A stretch of DNA of 64,000 nt from Pseudoxanthomonas sp. z9 (lineage in GTDB: Bacteria > Pseudomonadota > Gammaproteobacteria > Xanthomonadales > Xanthomonadaceae). The notes below the pieces were generated by a model. That model did no database searches, was not told where the DNA came from, and worked only from the letters and a program-made list of their open reading frames with translations. Below, piece by piece: positions 1-9,132 of the stretch. The position numbers and the translations under genes were made by a program. The first letter of the stretch is position 1; every line of letters begins with the position of its first letter. The stretch lies in NCBI RefSeq assembly GCF_006542425.1, contig NZ_VFID01000003.1:186001-250000 (forward strand). The letters run 5' to 3'.

Positions 1-519
1 AGCGCGGGCAAGCTGGCGCATTGGGGTCCGATCCTGGGCGCGGGCGCGCCGAAGCAGATCGTCATGCCGGAGCCGCTGGCCGGCGATCGCCTGGCTCTGG
101 AAGGCCGGGAATTGCAAATCATCGGCCTGGACGGGCCGACGCCGGATCGCAGCATCGTCTGGATTCCCTCGATCCGCGCCGTGGTGGGCGGTATCCCGGT
201 AATCGCCGGCGAACATGTGTGGATGGCCGATACCCAGACGTCGCAATCGCATGCCGACTGGCTGGCCATGCTGGATCGGATCGCCGCGCTGAAGCCGGAG
301 ACGGTGCTCCCTGGCCACTTCGAACCGGGCGCCCCGCAGGGCCTGGACGCGGTGCGCTTCACCGCCGACTACATCCGCGCCTACGACGAGGAAACGGCCA
401 AGTCGAAGGATTCCGCCGCGCTGATTGCGGCGATGAAGGCGCGCTATCCGCAACTGGGTGGGGTGTCCTCGCTGGAACTGAGCGCGAAGGTCAGCAAGGG
501 CGAGATGCGTTGGCCTTGA
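1..519 (+). CDS. MBL-fold metallo-hydrolase, C-terminal part (5' end outside window)
   Basis: The reading frame is open from base 1, so the start codon and the N-terminal metal-binding HxHxDH motif lie upstream of the window. The visible 172 codons include IAGEHVWMADTQ and a LPGHFEPG segment, typical of the C-terminal half of metallo-beta-lactamase-fold hydrolases of the Vmh-like type, where the late His helps bind the second metal. Family members are usually exported or cytoplasmic hydrolases of poorly defined substrate; substrate cannot be inferred here. The gene ends just before a block of tandem repeats. Family assignment is fairly secure; function is not. Confidence 0.7.
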   Translation, partial: SAGKLAHWGPILGAGAPKQIVMPEPLAGDRLALEGRELQIIGLDGPTPDRSIVWIPSIRAVVGGIPVIAGEHVWMADTQTSQSHADWLAMLDRIAALKPETVLPGHFEPGAPQGLDAVRFTADYIRAYDEETAKSKDSAALIAAMKARYPQLGGVSSLELSAKVSKGEMRWP

Positions 520-527
520 ATGGCATC

Positions 528-1221
528 ACCTTTCTCTCGCTTGCGGGAGAAGGTGGTGCGAAGCGTCGGACGAAGGCGCCTTTCGCGCGATGCCGCTCTG
601 TCGGTTTGCCCCCATCCGCCTTCGGCACCTTCCCCCGCAAGCGGGGGAAGGGAGCATCCAATGCTGGGCCGCAAGACCATCTGACCGCGGATGCAAGCGG
701 ATAGCATCGATTATATCCGCAACACGCCCTTCCCTCGCTTGCGAGGGAAGGTGGCGCGAAGCGCCGGATGGGAGCGCTCTTCGCGCGATGCCACCCTGCC
801 GGTTTGCCCACATCCGCCTTCGGCACCTTCCCCCGCAAGCGGGGGAAGGGAGCATCCAATGCTGGGCCGCAAGACCATCTGACCGCGGACGCAAACGGAT
901 CGCGTCAGTTATAACCGCAACACGCCCTTCCCTCGCTTGCGAGGGAAGGCGGCGCGAAGCGCCGGATGGGAGCGCTCTTCGCGCGATGCCACCCTGCGGT
1001 TTGCCCCCATCCGCCTTCGGCACCTTCCCCCGCAAGCGGGGGAAGGGAGCATCCAATGCTGGGTCGCAAGACCATCTGACCGCGGACGCAAGCGGATCGC
1101 GTCAGTTATAACCGCAACACGCCCTTCCCCCGGCTTGCGGGGGAAGGTGGCGCGAAGCGCCGGATGGGGGCGCTCTTCGCGCGATGCCACCTTGCCGGTT
1201 CGCCTTCACCCGCCTTCGGCA
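528..1221. repeat. Four tandem copies of a ~198-bp intergenic repeat
   Basis: Unit boundaries fall at about 528, 727, 925 and 1122, a period of 197-198 bp. Units 2 and 3 are nearly identical, unit 1 is diverged and unit 4 is cut off near 1221, just before the tex stop codon. Each full unit holds two hairpins: CCCTTCCCTCGC facing GCGAGGGAAGG at the unit start, and CCTTCCCCC-GCAAGC-GGGGGAAGG about 100 bp later (628-651, 825-849, 1024-1047). The stretch 520-1241 contains no credible gene. Open frames here are repeat-derived: they recur in each unit with the same peptides. Confidence 0.85.
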
Positions 1222-1241
1222 ATTCCATCAAGCACGAGGCA

Positions 1242-3614
1242 TCAATCCTTCCCGCGTGCCCGCGCAAACGCCGCAGCCAGCGCATTGTCGGCCGGAGGCG
1301 CCGACGGACGCGACGCACCGCCCTGCCCGCGCCCGCCACCATCGCGGCCGTTGCGCGGACCGCCTCCGTCACCATTGTTCCCACGCGCGCCTTGCACACC
1401 ACGCTCCTCGCGCACAGGCGGCGGCGTGTCGTCCAGGCGCCGGGTCAACGCGATGCGCTTGCGCGGGATGTCCACCTCCAGCACCCGCACCTTGACGATG
1501 TCGCCGGCCTTGACCACTTCGCGCGGGTCCTTGACGTAGCGATCGGCCAGCGCGGAGATGTGGATCAGGCCGTCCTGGTGCACGCCGATGTCGACGAAGG
1601 CGCCGAACGCGGCCACGTTGCTGATCACGCCTTCCAGGATCATGCCCGGCTTGAGGTCCTTGATGTCCTCCACGCCGTCGGCGAATCGCGCGGCCTTGAA
1701 CTCGGGACGCGGATCGCGGCCGGGCTTCTCCAGTTCCTTGAGGATGTCGCGCACGGTCGGCACGCCGAACTTCTCGTCGGTGTACTCCTCGGCGCGCACG
1801 CCGCGCAGGAAGGCGGCATCACCGATGATCTGCTTCACTCCGCGGCCGCATTTGGCCAGGATGCGCTCGACCACCGGATAGGCCTCCGGATGCACCGATG
1901 AGGCATCCAGCGGCTGATCGCCGTCTGCGATGCGCAGGAAGCCGGCGCACTGCTCGAAGGTCTTCTCGCCCAGGCGCGGCACCTTCAGCAGTTCCTTGCG
2001 CGACTTGAACGCGCCGTTGGCGTCGCGATAGACCACGATGTTGTCGGCCACGCTGGAGGACAGGCCCGACACGCGGGTCAGCAGCGCCGCCGAGGCGGTG
2101 TTCACGTCCACGCCGACCGCGTTCACGCAGTCCTCGACCCTGGCGTCCAGCGCACGCGCCAGCCGGAACTGATCGACGTCGTGCTGGTACTGGCCCACGC
2201 CAATCGCCTTGGGTTCGATCTTCACCAGTTCGGCCAGCGGATCCTGCAAGCGACGCGCGATCGATACCGCGCCGCGCAGGCTCACGTCCAGGCCGGGGAA
2301 TTCGCGGGCGGCGAATTCGGAGGCCGAGTACACCGACGCGCCGGCCTCGCTGACCACGATCTTCTGCATCTTGAGTTCCGGCGCCAGCTTGATCAGATCG
2401 CCGGCCAGCTTGTCGGTCTCGCGGCTGGCGGTACCGTTGCCGATCGAGATCAGTTCCACCTGGTGCTTGAGGCACAGCGCGCGCAGCACGTGCAGGGACT
2501 GATCCCATTGGCGCTTGGGCTCATGCGGATAGATGGTGGCGGTATCGACCAGCTTGCCGGTGCGATCCACCACCGCCACCTTCACGCCGGTGCGCAGGCC
2601 CGGATCCAGCCCCAGCACGGCCTTGGGACCGGCGGGCGCGGCCAGCAGCAGATCCTTGAGGTTGTCGCCGAACACCGCGATGGCCTCGGCCTCGGCCTTC
2701 TCGCGGGCCTGGTTGAACAGATCCAGCAGCAGGTGCATGTGCAGCTTGGCGCGCCAGGTCAGCCGGCACGCGTCCAGCAGCCACTTGTCGGCCGGACGGC
2801 CCTGAGCGGAAACACCGGCATGCTTGGCCACCCGCCCTTCGGCCAGCAGGTGACCCGCGTCGGCCTCGTTGCCCGGATCCAGATCCAGCAGCAGGATTTC
2901 CTCGCGGCGCGCGCGGAACAGCGCCAGCAGCCGGTGCGAGGGAATCTTCGCCAGCGATTCGGCGTGGTCGAAATAATCACGGTATTTTGCGCCCTCGGTT
3001 TCCTTGCCATCGGCCACCCGCGCGCGAATCACGCCGACCTCGTGCATCCAGTCGCGCAGCTCGCCGACCAGCGCGGCGTTCTCGCCCCAGCGCTCCATCA
3101 GGATCGCGCGGGCGCCTTCCAGCGCCGCCTTGGTGTCGGCCACGCCCTTCTCCGCGTCCACGTAGGCGGCGGCGACGGTTTCCGGCACCTGCGAGGGATC
3201 GGCCAGCAGGCCGTCGGCCAGCGGCTCCAGCCCGGCCTCGCGCGCGATCTGGGCGCGGGTGCGGCGCTTGGGCTTGTACGGCAGGTACAGATCCTCCAGC
3301 CGCGCCTTGCTGTCGGCGGCCTCGATGTCGGCACGCAGTTCGTCGCTCAGCTTGCCCTGTTCCTCGATGCTCGCCAGCACCGCGGCGCGGCGATCCTCGA
3401 GTTCGCGCAGGTAGGTCAGGCGCGTTTCCAGGTTGCGCAGCTGGGTGTCATCCAGTCCGCCGGTGACTTCCTTGCGGTAGCGCGCGATGAAGGGGACGGT
3501 GGCACCTTCATCGAGCAGGGCGATGGCGGCCCGTGCCTGCGCGGTCTGGGCACCGATCTCGGTGGCGATGGTCTGGGCGATCTGCAGGGCCAGCTTCGGG
3601 TTCTTGTCTTGCAT
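1242..3614 (-). CDS. tex: Tex-family RNA-binding transcription accessory protein
   Basis: This 790-residue protein matches the usual Tex length (about 770-790). The N-terminal helical Tex region is followed by the YqgF/RuvC-like nuclease fold ([18 protein letters not shown], about residue 330), the helix-hairpin-helix segment ([19 protein letters not shown], about 510) and a C-terminal S1 RNA-binding domain ([20 protein letters not shown], about 650). The last 60 residues are Gly/Arg-rich and probably disordered, an RGG-like tail. Tex binds nucleic acid and is linked to transcription fidelity, stress tolerance and toxin expression in other bacteria. ATG start; the gene is divergent from pip. 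Its 3' end abuts the 198-bp tandem repeats. Confidence 0.95.
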   Translation of the reverse strand: MQDKNPKLALQIAQTIATEIGAQTAQARAAIALLDEGATVPFIARYRKEVTGGLDDTQLRNLETRLTYLRELEDRRAAVLASIEEQGKLSDELRADIEAADSKARLEDLYLPYKPKRRTRAQIAREAGLEPLADGLLADPSQVPETVAAAYVDAEKGVADTKAALEGARAILMERWGENAALVGELRDWMHEVGVIRARVADGKETEGAKYRDYFDHAESLAKIPSHRLLALFRARREEILLLDLDPGNEADAGHLLAEGRVAKHAGVSAQGRPADKWLLDACRLTWRAKLHMHLLLDLFNQAREKAEAEAIAVFGDNLKDLLLAAPAGPKAVLGLDPGLRTGVKVAVVDRTGKLVDTATIYPHEPKRQWDQSLHVLRALCLKHQVELISIGNGTASRETDKLAGDLIKLAPELKMQKIVVSEAGASVYSASEFAAREFPGLDVSLRGAVSIARRLQDPLAELVKIEPKAIGVGQYQHDVDQFRLARALDARVEDCVNAVGVDVNTASAALLTRVSGLSSSVADNIVVYRDANGAFKSRKELLKVPRLGEKTFEQCAGFLRIADGDQPLDASSVHPEAYPVVERILAKCGRGVKQIIGDAAFLRGVRAEEYTDEKFGVPTVRDILKELEKPGRDPRPEFKAARFADGVEDIKDLKPGMILEGVISNVAAFGAFVDIGVHQDGLIHISALADRYVKDPREVVKAGDIVKVRVLEVDIPRKRIALTRRLDDTPPPVREERGVQGARGNNGDGGGPRNGRDGGGRGQGGASRPSAPPADNALAAAFARARGKD

Positions 3615-3774
3615 TGCTTCCGTCGGAAATGACCCGGTCGTCCGGGTGGGATGCCGATTGTGGCAACCCCGGACCGCCTGCGAAACGGGTTGACAGGTGA
3701 TGAAATTCAGCTAGCGCCCATGGCCGGCGACGTGCCTGCGCTATCCTTCGCGCAAACGGAAAAGGACGACGCAC

Positions 3775-4728
3775 GTGCGCGAGCTGTACCCCGAAATCGA
3801 GCCCTACCGCACCCAGCGGCTGGCCGTGGACGACCTGCATACGCTGTACATCGAGGAATGCGGCAATCCCGACGGCCTGCCGGTGCTGTTCCTGCATGGC
3901 GGTCCCGGCGCGGGCCTGTCCGCCTACCATCGGCGCTTTTTCGACCCGGCGCGCTACCGCATCGTGCTGTTCGACCAGCGCGGTGCCGGCCGTTCCACGC
4001 CGGCGGCGGAATTGCGCGACAACACCACCTGGCACCTGGTCGCCGACATCGAGCGGATCCGCCAGCACTTCGGCATCGAGCGCTGGGTCGTGTTCGGCGG
4101 TTCATGGGGATCCACGCTGTCGCTGGCCTATGCGCAGGCGCGTCCGGATCGCGTGCTCGGCCTGGTGCTGCGCGGCATCTTCCTCGGCCGGCCGGGCGAA
4201 CTGCGCTGGTTCAACGAACTTGACGGCGGCGCGCGCTGGATCTTCCCGGAACGCTGGGAACGCTATCTGGCCTACATCCCCGAATCCGAACGCGACGAGA
4301 TGGTCGAAGCCTACTGGCGGCGCCTGGACGGCCCGGATCCGGCGGTCCGGCTGGAGGCGGCGCGCGCGTGGAGCGACTGGGAAGGCGGCAGCACCACCCT
4401 GCTCCACGATCCCGCCGAAGCCGGCAACTTCGAGGATCCCAAGGTGGCCGTCAGCGTCGCCCGCGCCGAGGCCCACTACTTCCGCCACGATGTGTTCCTG
4501 GAACCGGATCAGTTGCTGCGCGACGTCGACCGCATCCGCCACATTCCCGCCACCATCGTGCACGGCCGCTACGACATCATCTGCCCGATGAAGAGTGCCC
4601 ACGATCTGGCGCAGGCGTGGCCGGAAGCCGACCTGCGGGTGGTGCTGGCCGGGCACAGCGCCGCGGATCCCGCCATCGTCGATGCCCTGGTGCAGGCTAC
4701 CGACGCACTGGCCGACCGCTTCGCCTGA
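3775..4728 (+). CDS. pip: Proline iminopeptidase (prolyl aminopeptidase)
   Basis: The 317-residue alpha/beta hydrolase (peptidase S33) removes N-terminal proline from peptides in the cytoplasm. Seen directly: the oxyanion-hole motif LHGGPGAGLS (about residue 42), FDQRGAGRS (about 67) and the nucleophile elbow GGSWGS (Ser about 111). The catalytic Asp and His lie in GRYDIICP and AGHSA near the C-terminus. The start is GTG at 3775, supported by AAAGGACG a few bases upstream. Length and motifs are typical. A small gene follows after 5 bp, suggesting co-transcription. Confidence 0.93.
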   Translation: MRELYPEIEPYRTQRLAVDDLHTLYIEECGNPDGLPVLFLHGGPGAGLSAYHRRFFDPARYRIVLFDQRGAGRSTPAAELRDNTTWHLVADIERIRQHFGIERWVVFGGSWGSTLSLAYAQARPDRVLGLVLRGIFLGRPGELRWFNELDGGARWIFPERWERYLAYIPESERDEMVEAYWRRLDGPDPAVRLEAARAWSDWEGGSTTLLHDPAEAGNFEDPKVAVSVARAEAHYFRHDVFLEPDQLLRDVDRIRHIPATIVHGRYDIICPMKSAHDLAQAWPEADLRVVLAGHSAADPAIVDALVQATDALADRFA

Positions 4729-4733
4729 GCGGC

Positions 4734-5219
4734 ATGCGCCGGCACTTCAAGACCCTGTCCGATGGCGCGCTGATCGAATTCGATCGCGGCCAGTTCGACG
4801 ACTGGTGCGTCTATCTGACGCCGCCGGGCGCGTCGCGCTTCGCCCCGCGCGATGCCTGGTATTTCGGCGAGTTGCAGGCGCTGGCGGCGCGCCACGGCGC
4901 CTACTGCCTGTACGAGGATTTCGTGCGCGTATACGACCGCACCACTGCGCAGGCCAATCCCGCCGTGCTGGCCTGGATCACCGGCCTGTCCGCCGCCTAT
5001 GGCGAGGACGCCTTGTTGGTGGATCAGCTGTTCACCATTCTCTACGCGGGCATAGTCGCCGAGGAGAACAAGGTCAACGGCCCGCTTGGCCGGCGGATCA
5101 AGCGGCTCGGCATGTACCAGGCACTGATCGAAGGCATGCCTGCCAGCGAGGCGGCGAACTACAGCCGCAACGTCGATGCCAGGCGACTGGATGGCGAATG
5201 CCGACGGCGCGGATTCTGA
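4734..5219 (+). CDS. Conserved hypothetical protein (161 aa)
   Basis: I do not recognise a named family. The protein is soluble-looking, begins MRRHFKTLSDGALIEFDRG, and contains an aromatic-rich N-terminal half and an acidic/helical middle (ITGLSAAYGEDALLVDQLF). It has no signal peptide, membrane segment or obvious catalytic motif. The ATG at 4734 lies 5 bp after the pip stop and has only a weak GAGCGG ahead of it, so translation may be coupled to pip. Coding bias (high GC at third positions) matches its neighbours. A bidirectional terminator follows at 5263. Confidence 0.75.
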   Translation: MRRHFKTLSDGALIEFDRGQFDDWCVYLTPPGASRFAPRDAWYFGELQALAARHGAYCLYEDFVRVYDRTTAQANPAVLAWITGLSAAYGEDALLVDQLFTILYAGIVAEENKVNGPLGRRIKRLGMYQALIEGMPASEAANYSRNVDARRLDGECRRRGF

Positions 5220-5262
5220 GGCTCCCGCAAGCGTGGCAATCGCGGCGGAAGAATCAAAACAG

Positions 5263-5286
5263 AAAGGGCCGCTTGCGCGGCCCTTT
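5263..5286. terminator. Bidirectional intrinsic terminator between convergent genes
   Basis: Perfect 10-bp stem AAAGGGCCGC / GCGGCCCTTT with a TTGC loop. The plus strand continues into CCTTTT. The minus strand continues into CTGTTTTGATTCTT. It sits between the convergent 161-aa gene and the OmpA-family lipoprotein gene and can serve both. Confidence 0.85.
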
Positions 5287-5324
5287 CCTTTTCAGTGCAT
5301 GTTATTGCATGGATGTCGCGATGC

Positions 5325-6002
5325 TCAGGAACGCACCGGCAGCACCCGGATCTCGACGCGGCGATTGAGCGCGCGGCCGGAATCGGTGTCATTGCTGGCA
5401 ATCGGGTAGCGCTTGCCCATGCCGACGATCTCGAAGCGCTCGCGCAGCACGCCCTGGCCGATCAGGTAATTGCCGACCGACGCGGCGCGCTGTTCGGACA
5501 GGCGCTGGTTGACCGCGTCGCTGCCGACACTGTCGGTATGACCGGTCACTTCCACGATGGTCTGGTTGTATTCGGACAGGGTGCGGGCAACGTTGTTGAG
5601 CGCCGGGTAGAACTGCGGCTTCAGGTCCGCCTTGCCGAAATCGAAGGTCACGCCGTCCGGCAGGTTGAGCTTGATCACGTCGCCATCGCGGCTGACATCG
5701 ATGCCGGTGCCCGCGGTCTGGCGGCGCAGTTCGGCTTCCTGGCGATCCTGGTAGGCACCGATGGAACCACCGGCCAGGCCACCGACGCCCGCGCCAATCA
5801 GCGCGCGCTGGCGACGATCGGTCGCATCCTTGCCGCTCAGCAGGCCAACCGCCGCGCCGATGCCGGCGCCGATCAGCGCACCGGTGCGGGTGCGGTTGGG
5901 ATCATTGGGATCGTTGGTCTGGCCGGTATAGCTGGCGCAGGAACTCAACACCACCGCGGCGCCAAGCGCGATCAGCGTGGTCTTGACGGTGTACTTGTTC
6001 AT
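5325..6002 (-). CDS. OmpA-family outer-membrane lipoprotein with glycine zipper (YiaD-like)
   Basis: A 225-residue lipoprotein. The signal peptide ends in the lipobox LSSC, with acylated Cys22. Residues about 35-85 form two glycine-zipper stretches (GALIGAGIGAAVGLL and ALIGAGVGGLAGGSIGA), and about 110-225 form an OmpA C-terminal peptidoglycan-binding domain (VEVTGHTDSVGSDAVN, LSEQRAASV, NRRVEIRV). It should anchor the outer membrane to peptidoglycan. The start at 6002 is chosen because GAGGAG lies 6 nt upstream; an in-frame ATG at 6008 is directly adjacent to the SD and less likely. The architecture matches YiaD-type proteins. Confidence 0.92.
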   Translation of the reverse strand: MNKYTVKTTLIALGAAVVLSSCASYTGQTNDPNDPNRTRTGALIGAGIGAAVGLLSGKDATDRRQRALIGAGVGGLAGGSIGAYQDRQEAELRRQTAGTGIDVSRDGDVIKLNLPDGVTFDFGKADLKPQFYPALNNVARTLSEYNQTIVEVTGHTDSVGSDAVNQRLSEQRAASVGNYLIGQGVLRERFEIVGMGKRYPIASNDTDSGRALNRRVEIRVLPVRS

Positions 6003-6127
6003 GGACATCTCCTCGTCGTGTGGGAACGCATCCCGCCAAATCATTCAGCGTCGGCGAAAAATACCGAGTCCGTTCTGTCTGATAGCTAAAGCGCCGTGAA
6101 GATCCGGAAAAGCATGCACCTTCCTGT

Positions 6128-7606
6128 TCAGCTTGCTGGCGCGGTTTGCTCCAGCATCGACTCGGCCGCGCCGGCATCGAGGGTGTAATCCCAGTTCCCC
6201 ATCAGCGCCAGATACAGCAGCTTCTCGAACTCCGGCCCGAACCGGCGGATCACCGCGTCGGGATCCGGCACCAGCTTCGCATCGGCGATCAGGCCGAAGT
6301 GCACGCGACCGTTGTAGCTGAGGATGGACACGCCGATGCCGATGGAACCGGTCTGCGGCACCCAGAACATCATGTCGCGCACCCGGCTGCCGCCCATGTA
6401 GAGCGGTTGCTGCGGCCCGGGCACGTTGGTGGCCACCGCCGTGGCCTTGCGGCTGAAGAGTTCCAGCGCCACGCCCTGCAAGGCCGCCGGCGCCATCCCC
6501 AGTGCCGCGAGAAGTCCAAATGCGACAATGGCTTGGCGAGAGTTTTTCAAGTTATTCATGCAATTGGCGACCCGCTCCACCCGGCGGATCGGATTGGCCT
6601 CGCCGACCGGCAGGTCCAGGAACACCAGGCCGAAATGGTTGCCCAGCTTGCGCGCGTGTTCCAGCGGCCGCAGGTTGACCGGCACGGTCGCGCGCAGGGT
6701 CACGCCATCGACGTTCTCGCCGCGTTCGATCAGGTAGCTGCGCAACGCGCCGGCCGCGGTGGCCATCAGCACGTCGTTGACCGTGCAGTCGCAGGCGCGC
6801 CCCACCGCCTTGACCTCCTCCAGATCCAGCGGCTCGGCCCAGGCCACCCGCTTGCTGACGCCCAACGGCCCGCGCAGCAGCGTGGGCGGATCATCGGACA
6901 GCGCCAGTGCCGCCAGCAGCTCGCGGCCGATTTCGCCGCCCTCCTTCGCCAGCATTGTCGCCAGGGTCGGATCCCGGTACATCTCCATGCCCTTGCCGAG
7001 CATCTTGCCACCGAGCTTGACGTAGCGATCAATCGCGCCGACCCGGCGCACCACTTCCACGCCATCCTGCTTGAGCCAGGCCGCGCGCAGCTCGCTGCCG
7101 CGATCCGGTTTGCGGGTGGTGTCGGTCAGCGACAGCAGTACCTGCACCAGTGCGATGCCGTCGGCATAGCTATGGTGGATGCGCGCCACCAGCGCGGAGC
7201 CGCCGCGATAACGCTCGACCAGATGGAACTGCCAGAGCGGCTTGGTCTTGTCCAGGGGCGTGGACGCCATCTGGCTGACGAAGCGTTCCAGCGCGCGTTT
7301 TTCCGATTGCGGATCGCCGCGACCGGGCAGCGCGGACAGGCGCACGTGCCAGTCGATGTCAAAATTCGTGTCTTCCACCCAGGCCGCGCCGGCGGCGGTG
7401 TCGACCGCTTTCTGGAGAAAGCGCGGATAGGCGAGGAAGCGCTTGCGGATCACCTGCTTGAGCCGCTCCAGCGTCATCGGCTCGTCGAACATCAACACGC
7501 CGGTGATCATCATCGGATTGGTCGGCCGGCACATCCGCAGCCAGGCGGTATCCACCCGCGACATCGCCTCGCGGCGCGGCTTGCCCGGCCCTTTCTTGGT
7601 CGCCAT
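6128..7606 (-). CDS. Wax ester synthase / diacylglycerol acyltransferase (WS/DGAT)
   Basis: A 492-residue member of the bacterial WS/DGAT family, which transfers acyl-CoA to fatty alcohols or diacylglycerol to make neutral storage lipids. The catalytic HHxxxDG motif is present as HHSYADG (about residue 141), followed by VNLRPLEHARKLGNHFGLVF and, near the C-terminus, NVPGPQQPLYMGG, all conserved family blocks. The start at 7606 follows a strong GGGAGG. A longer in-frame extension upstream has no family similarity and overlaps the photolyase gene. It lies 61 bp downstream of the photolyase on the same strand. Confidence 0.92.
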   Translation of the reverse strand: MATKKGPGKPRREAMSRVDTAWLRMCRPTNPMMITGVLMFDEPMTLERLKQVIRKRFLAYPRFLQKAVDTAAGAAWVEDTNFDIDWHVRLSALPGRGDPQSEKRALERFVSQMASTPLDKTKPLWQFHLVERYRGGSALVARIHHSYADGIALVQVLLSLTDTTRKPDRGSELRAAWLKQDGVEVVRRVGAIDRYVKLGGKMLGKGMEMYRDPTLATMLAKEGGEIGRELLAALALSDDPPTLLRGPLGVSKRVAWAEPLDLEEVKAVGRACDCTVNDVLMATAAGALRSYLIERGENVDGVTLRATVPVNLRPLEHARKLGNHFGLVFLDLPVGEANPIRRVERVANCMNNLKNSRQAIVAFGLLAALGMAPAALQGVALELFSRKATAVATNVPGPQQPLYMGGSRVRDMMFWVPQTGSIGIGVSILSYNGRVHFGLIADAKLVPDPDAVIRRFGPEFEKLLYLALMGNWDYTLDAGAAESMLEQTAPAS

Positions 7607-7667
7607 GCTGCCCTCCCTTCGCTGCGTTCGAGTGAAGCATGCGGCGGCGAAAGGCGTCAACGAGGGC

Positions 7668-9104
7668 TCAGCCGCCGCTGGCCCGGTACGCGGCCAGCGC
7701 GGCTTCGCGGCCTTCGGCCAGATCCACCAGCGGCGCGGCGGGATAGTCCGGTGCCAGCCGCGCGGCGAGTGCCGGCGACTCCCATGGTGCGAAGCGGGCC
7801 GGTGGTGGCAGTCCGCGCAGTTCCGGCACCCAGCGGGCGATGTAATCCCCGTGCGGGTCGAACCGGCGCGCCTGGGCGACCGGATTGAACACGCGGAAGT
7901 ACGGCGCCGCGTCGGCACCAGTGCCGGCGGTCCATTGCCAGCCCAGGGTGTTGTTGGCCAGATCGGCATCGACCAGCGTGTCCCAGAACCAGCGCGCGCC
8001 GTGCGACCAGTGCAGGCGCAGGTGCTTGGTCAGGAAGCTGGCGACGATCATCCGTACCCGGTTGTGCAGGTAGCCGGTGGCCCACAGCTCGCGCATGCCG
8101 GCATCGACGATGGGCACGCCGGTGCGTCCGCGCTGCCAGGCCGCAAGAACGCCGGCCCCGGGGGTGGCCCAATCGAATCCATCGAAGCGCGGATTGAGAT
8201 TGCGTTCGGCGGTGTGCGGGAAGTGATGCAGCAGGTGCCAGGCGAACTCGCGCCAGCCCAGTTCGCGCAGATAGGCTTCGACGTCGGCGGCGTTGGCCGC
8301 CGTGCGCGCCTGTTCCAGCGCGGCGGCGATGCGCCACGGCGCGATCTCGCCGAAGTGCAGATGCGGCGACAACCGCGAAGTCCCCACCCGGTCCGGTCGA
8401 TCGCGGTCCTCGCGGTAGCCGCGCAAGGCGCCCTCGATGAACACTTCCAGCGCTTCAGCCGCGCCGGCTTCGCCGGGCTGCCACTGATCCCAGAATCCCC
8501 GATCCCAGCCGGTGGCCGGAGCCAGTCCGAGCGCGTCCAGCGGCACGTCCGCCGCTACGCCATGCGCCGGCAACCGCGCCGGCGCGCGCCATCGAACCCG
8601 CCAGCGTGGAGCGAGCCCATCCCAGCGCGCCCGCGCGTTGCGCCAGAACGGCGTGAACACCCGATACGGCGTGCCCTGCCCGGTCGCCAGGTCCCAGGGC
8701 TCGAACAGCAGGCTGCCATTGGCGCTTTCCACCCGCAGTCCCTGCTCGCGCAGTCGCTTCTTCAGCGCGGCGTCGCGCGGCTGGGTGGCGGGTTCGTATT
8801 TGCGGTTCCAGAACACCGCGCGCGCGCCGCTGTCGCGTAGTAACGCCTGCAACGCCGCGTCGGACGGACCGCTGCGCAGATGCAGCGCGGAGCCGCGTGC
8901 ACGCAGGTCGGCGTCGAGTGCGAGCAGCGAACGATGCCGCCACGCATCCGACGCCGCGCCGGGGAGCCAATCGCCCTCTTCGTCCGGTGCATGGATGTAC
9001 ACCGGCACCGGCGTGTAGCCCTCCTCCAGCGCCATCCGCAGCGCCGGGTTGTCGTCCAGGCGCAGATCGTTGCGGAACCAGACCAGGGCGAGCGGCGCGG
9101 TCAT
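7668..9104 (-). CDS. phrB: Deoxyribodipyrimidine (CPD) photolyase
   Basis: The 478-residue protein has an N-terminal alpha/beta antenna-binding domain (LALVWFRNDLRLDDNPAL) and a C-terminal FAD domain with the signature blocks LRELGWREFAWHLL, GRTGVPIVDAGMRELWATGY and WQWTAGTGADAAPYFRVFNP. It repairs UV-induced cyclobutane dimers using blue light. Length is typical for class I photolyases (about 470). ATG start with AGAAG upstream. An exported-protein gene ends 28 bp upstream on the same strand. A cryptochrome-like role is less likely given full conservation of the repair-type blocks. Confidence 0.95.
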   Translation of the reverse strand: MTAPLALVWFRNDLRLDDNPALRMALEEGYTPVPVYIHAPDEEGDWLPGAASDAWRHRSLLALDADLRARGSALHLRSGPSDAALQALLRDSGARAVFWNRKYEPATQPRDAALKKRLREQGLRVESANGSLLFEPWDLATGQGTPYRVFTPFWRNARARWDGLAPRWRVRWRAPARLPAHGVAADVPLDALGLAPATGWDRGFWDQWQPGEAGAAEALEVFIEGALRGYREDRDRPDRVGTSRLSPHLHFGEIAPWRIAAALEQARTAANAADVEAYLRELGWREFAWHLLHHFPHTAERNLNPRFDGFDWATPGAGVLAAWQRGRTGVPIVDAGMRELWATGYLHNRVRMIVASFLTKHLRLHWSHGARWFWDTLVDADLANNTLGWQWTAGTGADAAPYFRVFNPVAQARRFDPHGDYIARWVPELRGLPPPARFAPWESPALAARLAPDYPAAPLVDLAEGREAALAAYRASGG

Positions 9105-9132
9105 CTGCTTCTAGCGTTCCTCGCTTCACGCG

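Noticed and set aside
526..1190. Several overlapping open frames on both strands in the tandem-repeat block
   Set aside because: They encode the same repeated peptides in each 198-bp unit and change frame between units; a by-product of the repeat.
528..1221. CRISPR array
   Set aside because: Period of about 198 bp, whole unit conserved with no unique spacers, and no cas genes nearby.
7607..7969. 121-residue N-terminal extension of the WS/DGAT protein
   Set aside because: It overlaps the photolyase gene, lacks homology, and the ATG at 7606 has a strong SD and begins the family-conserved region.
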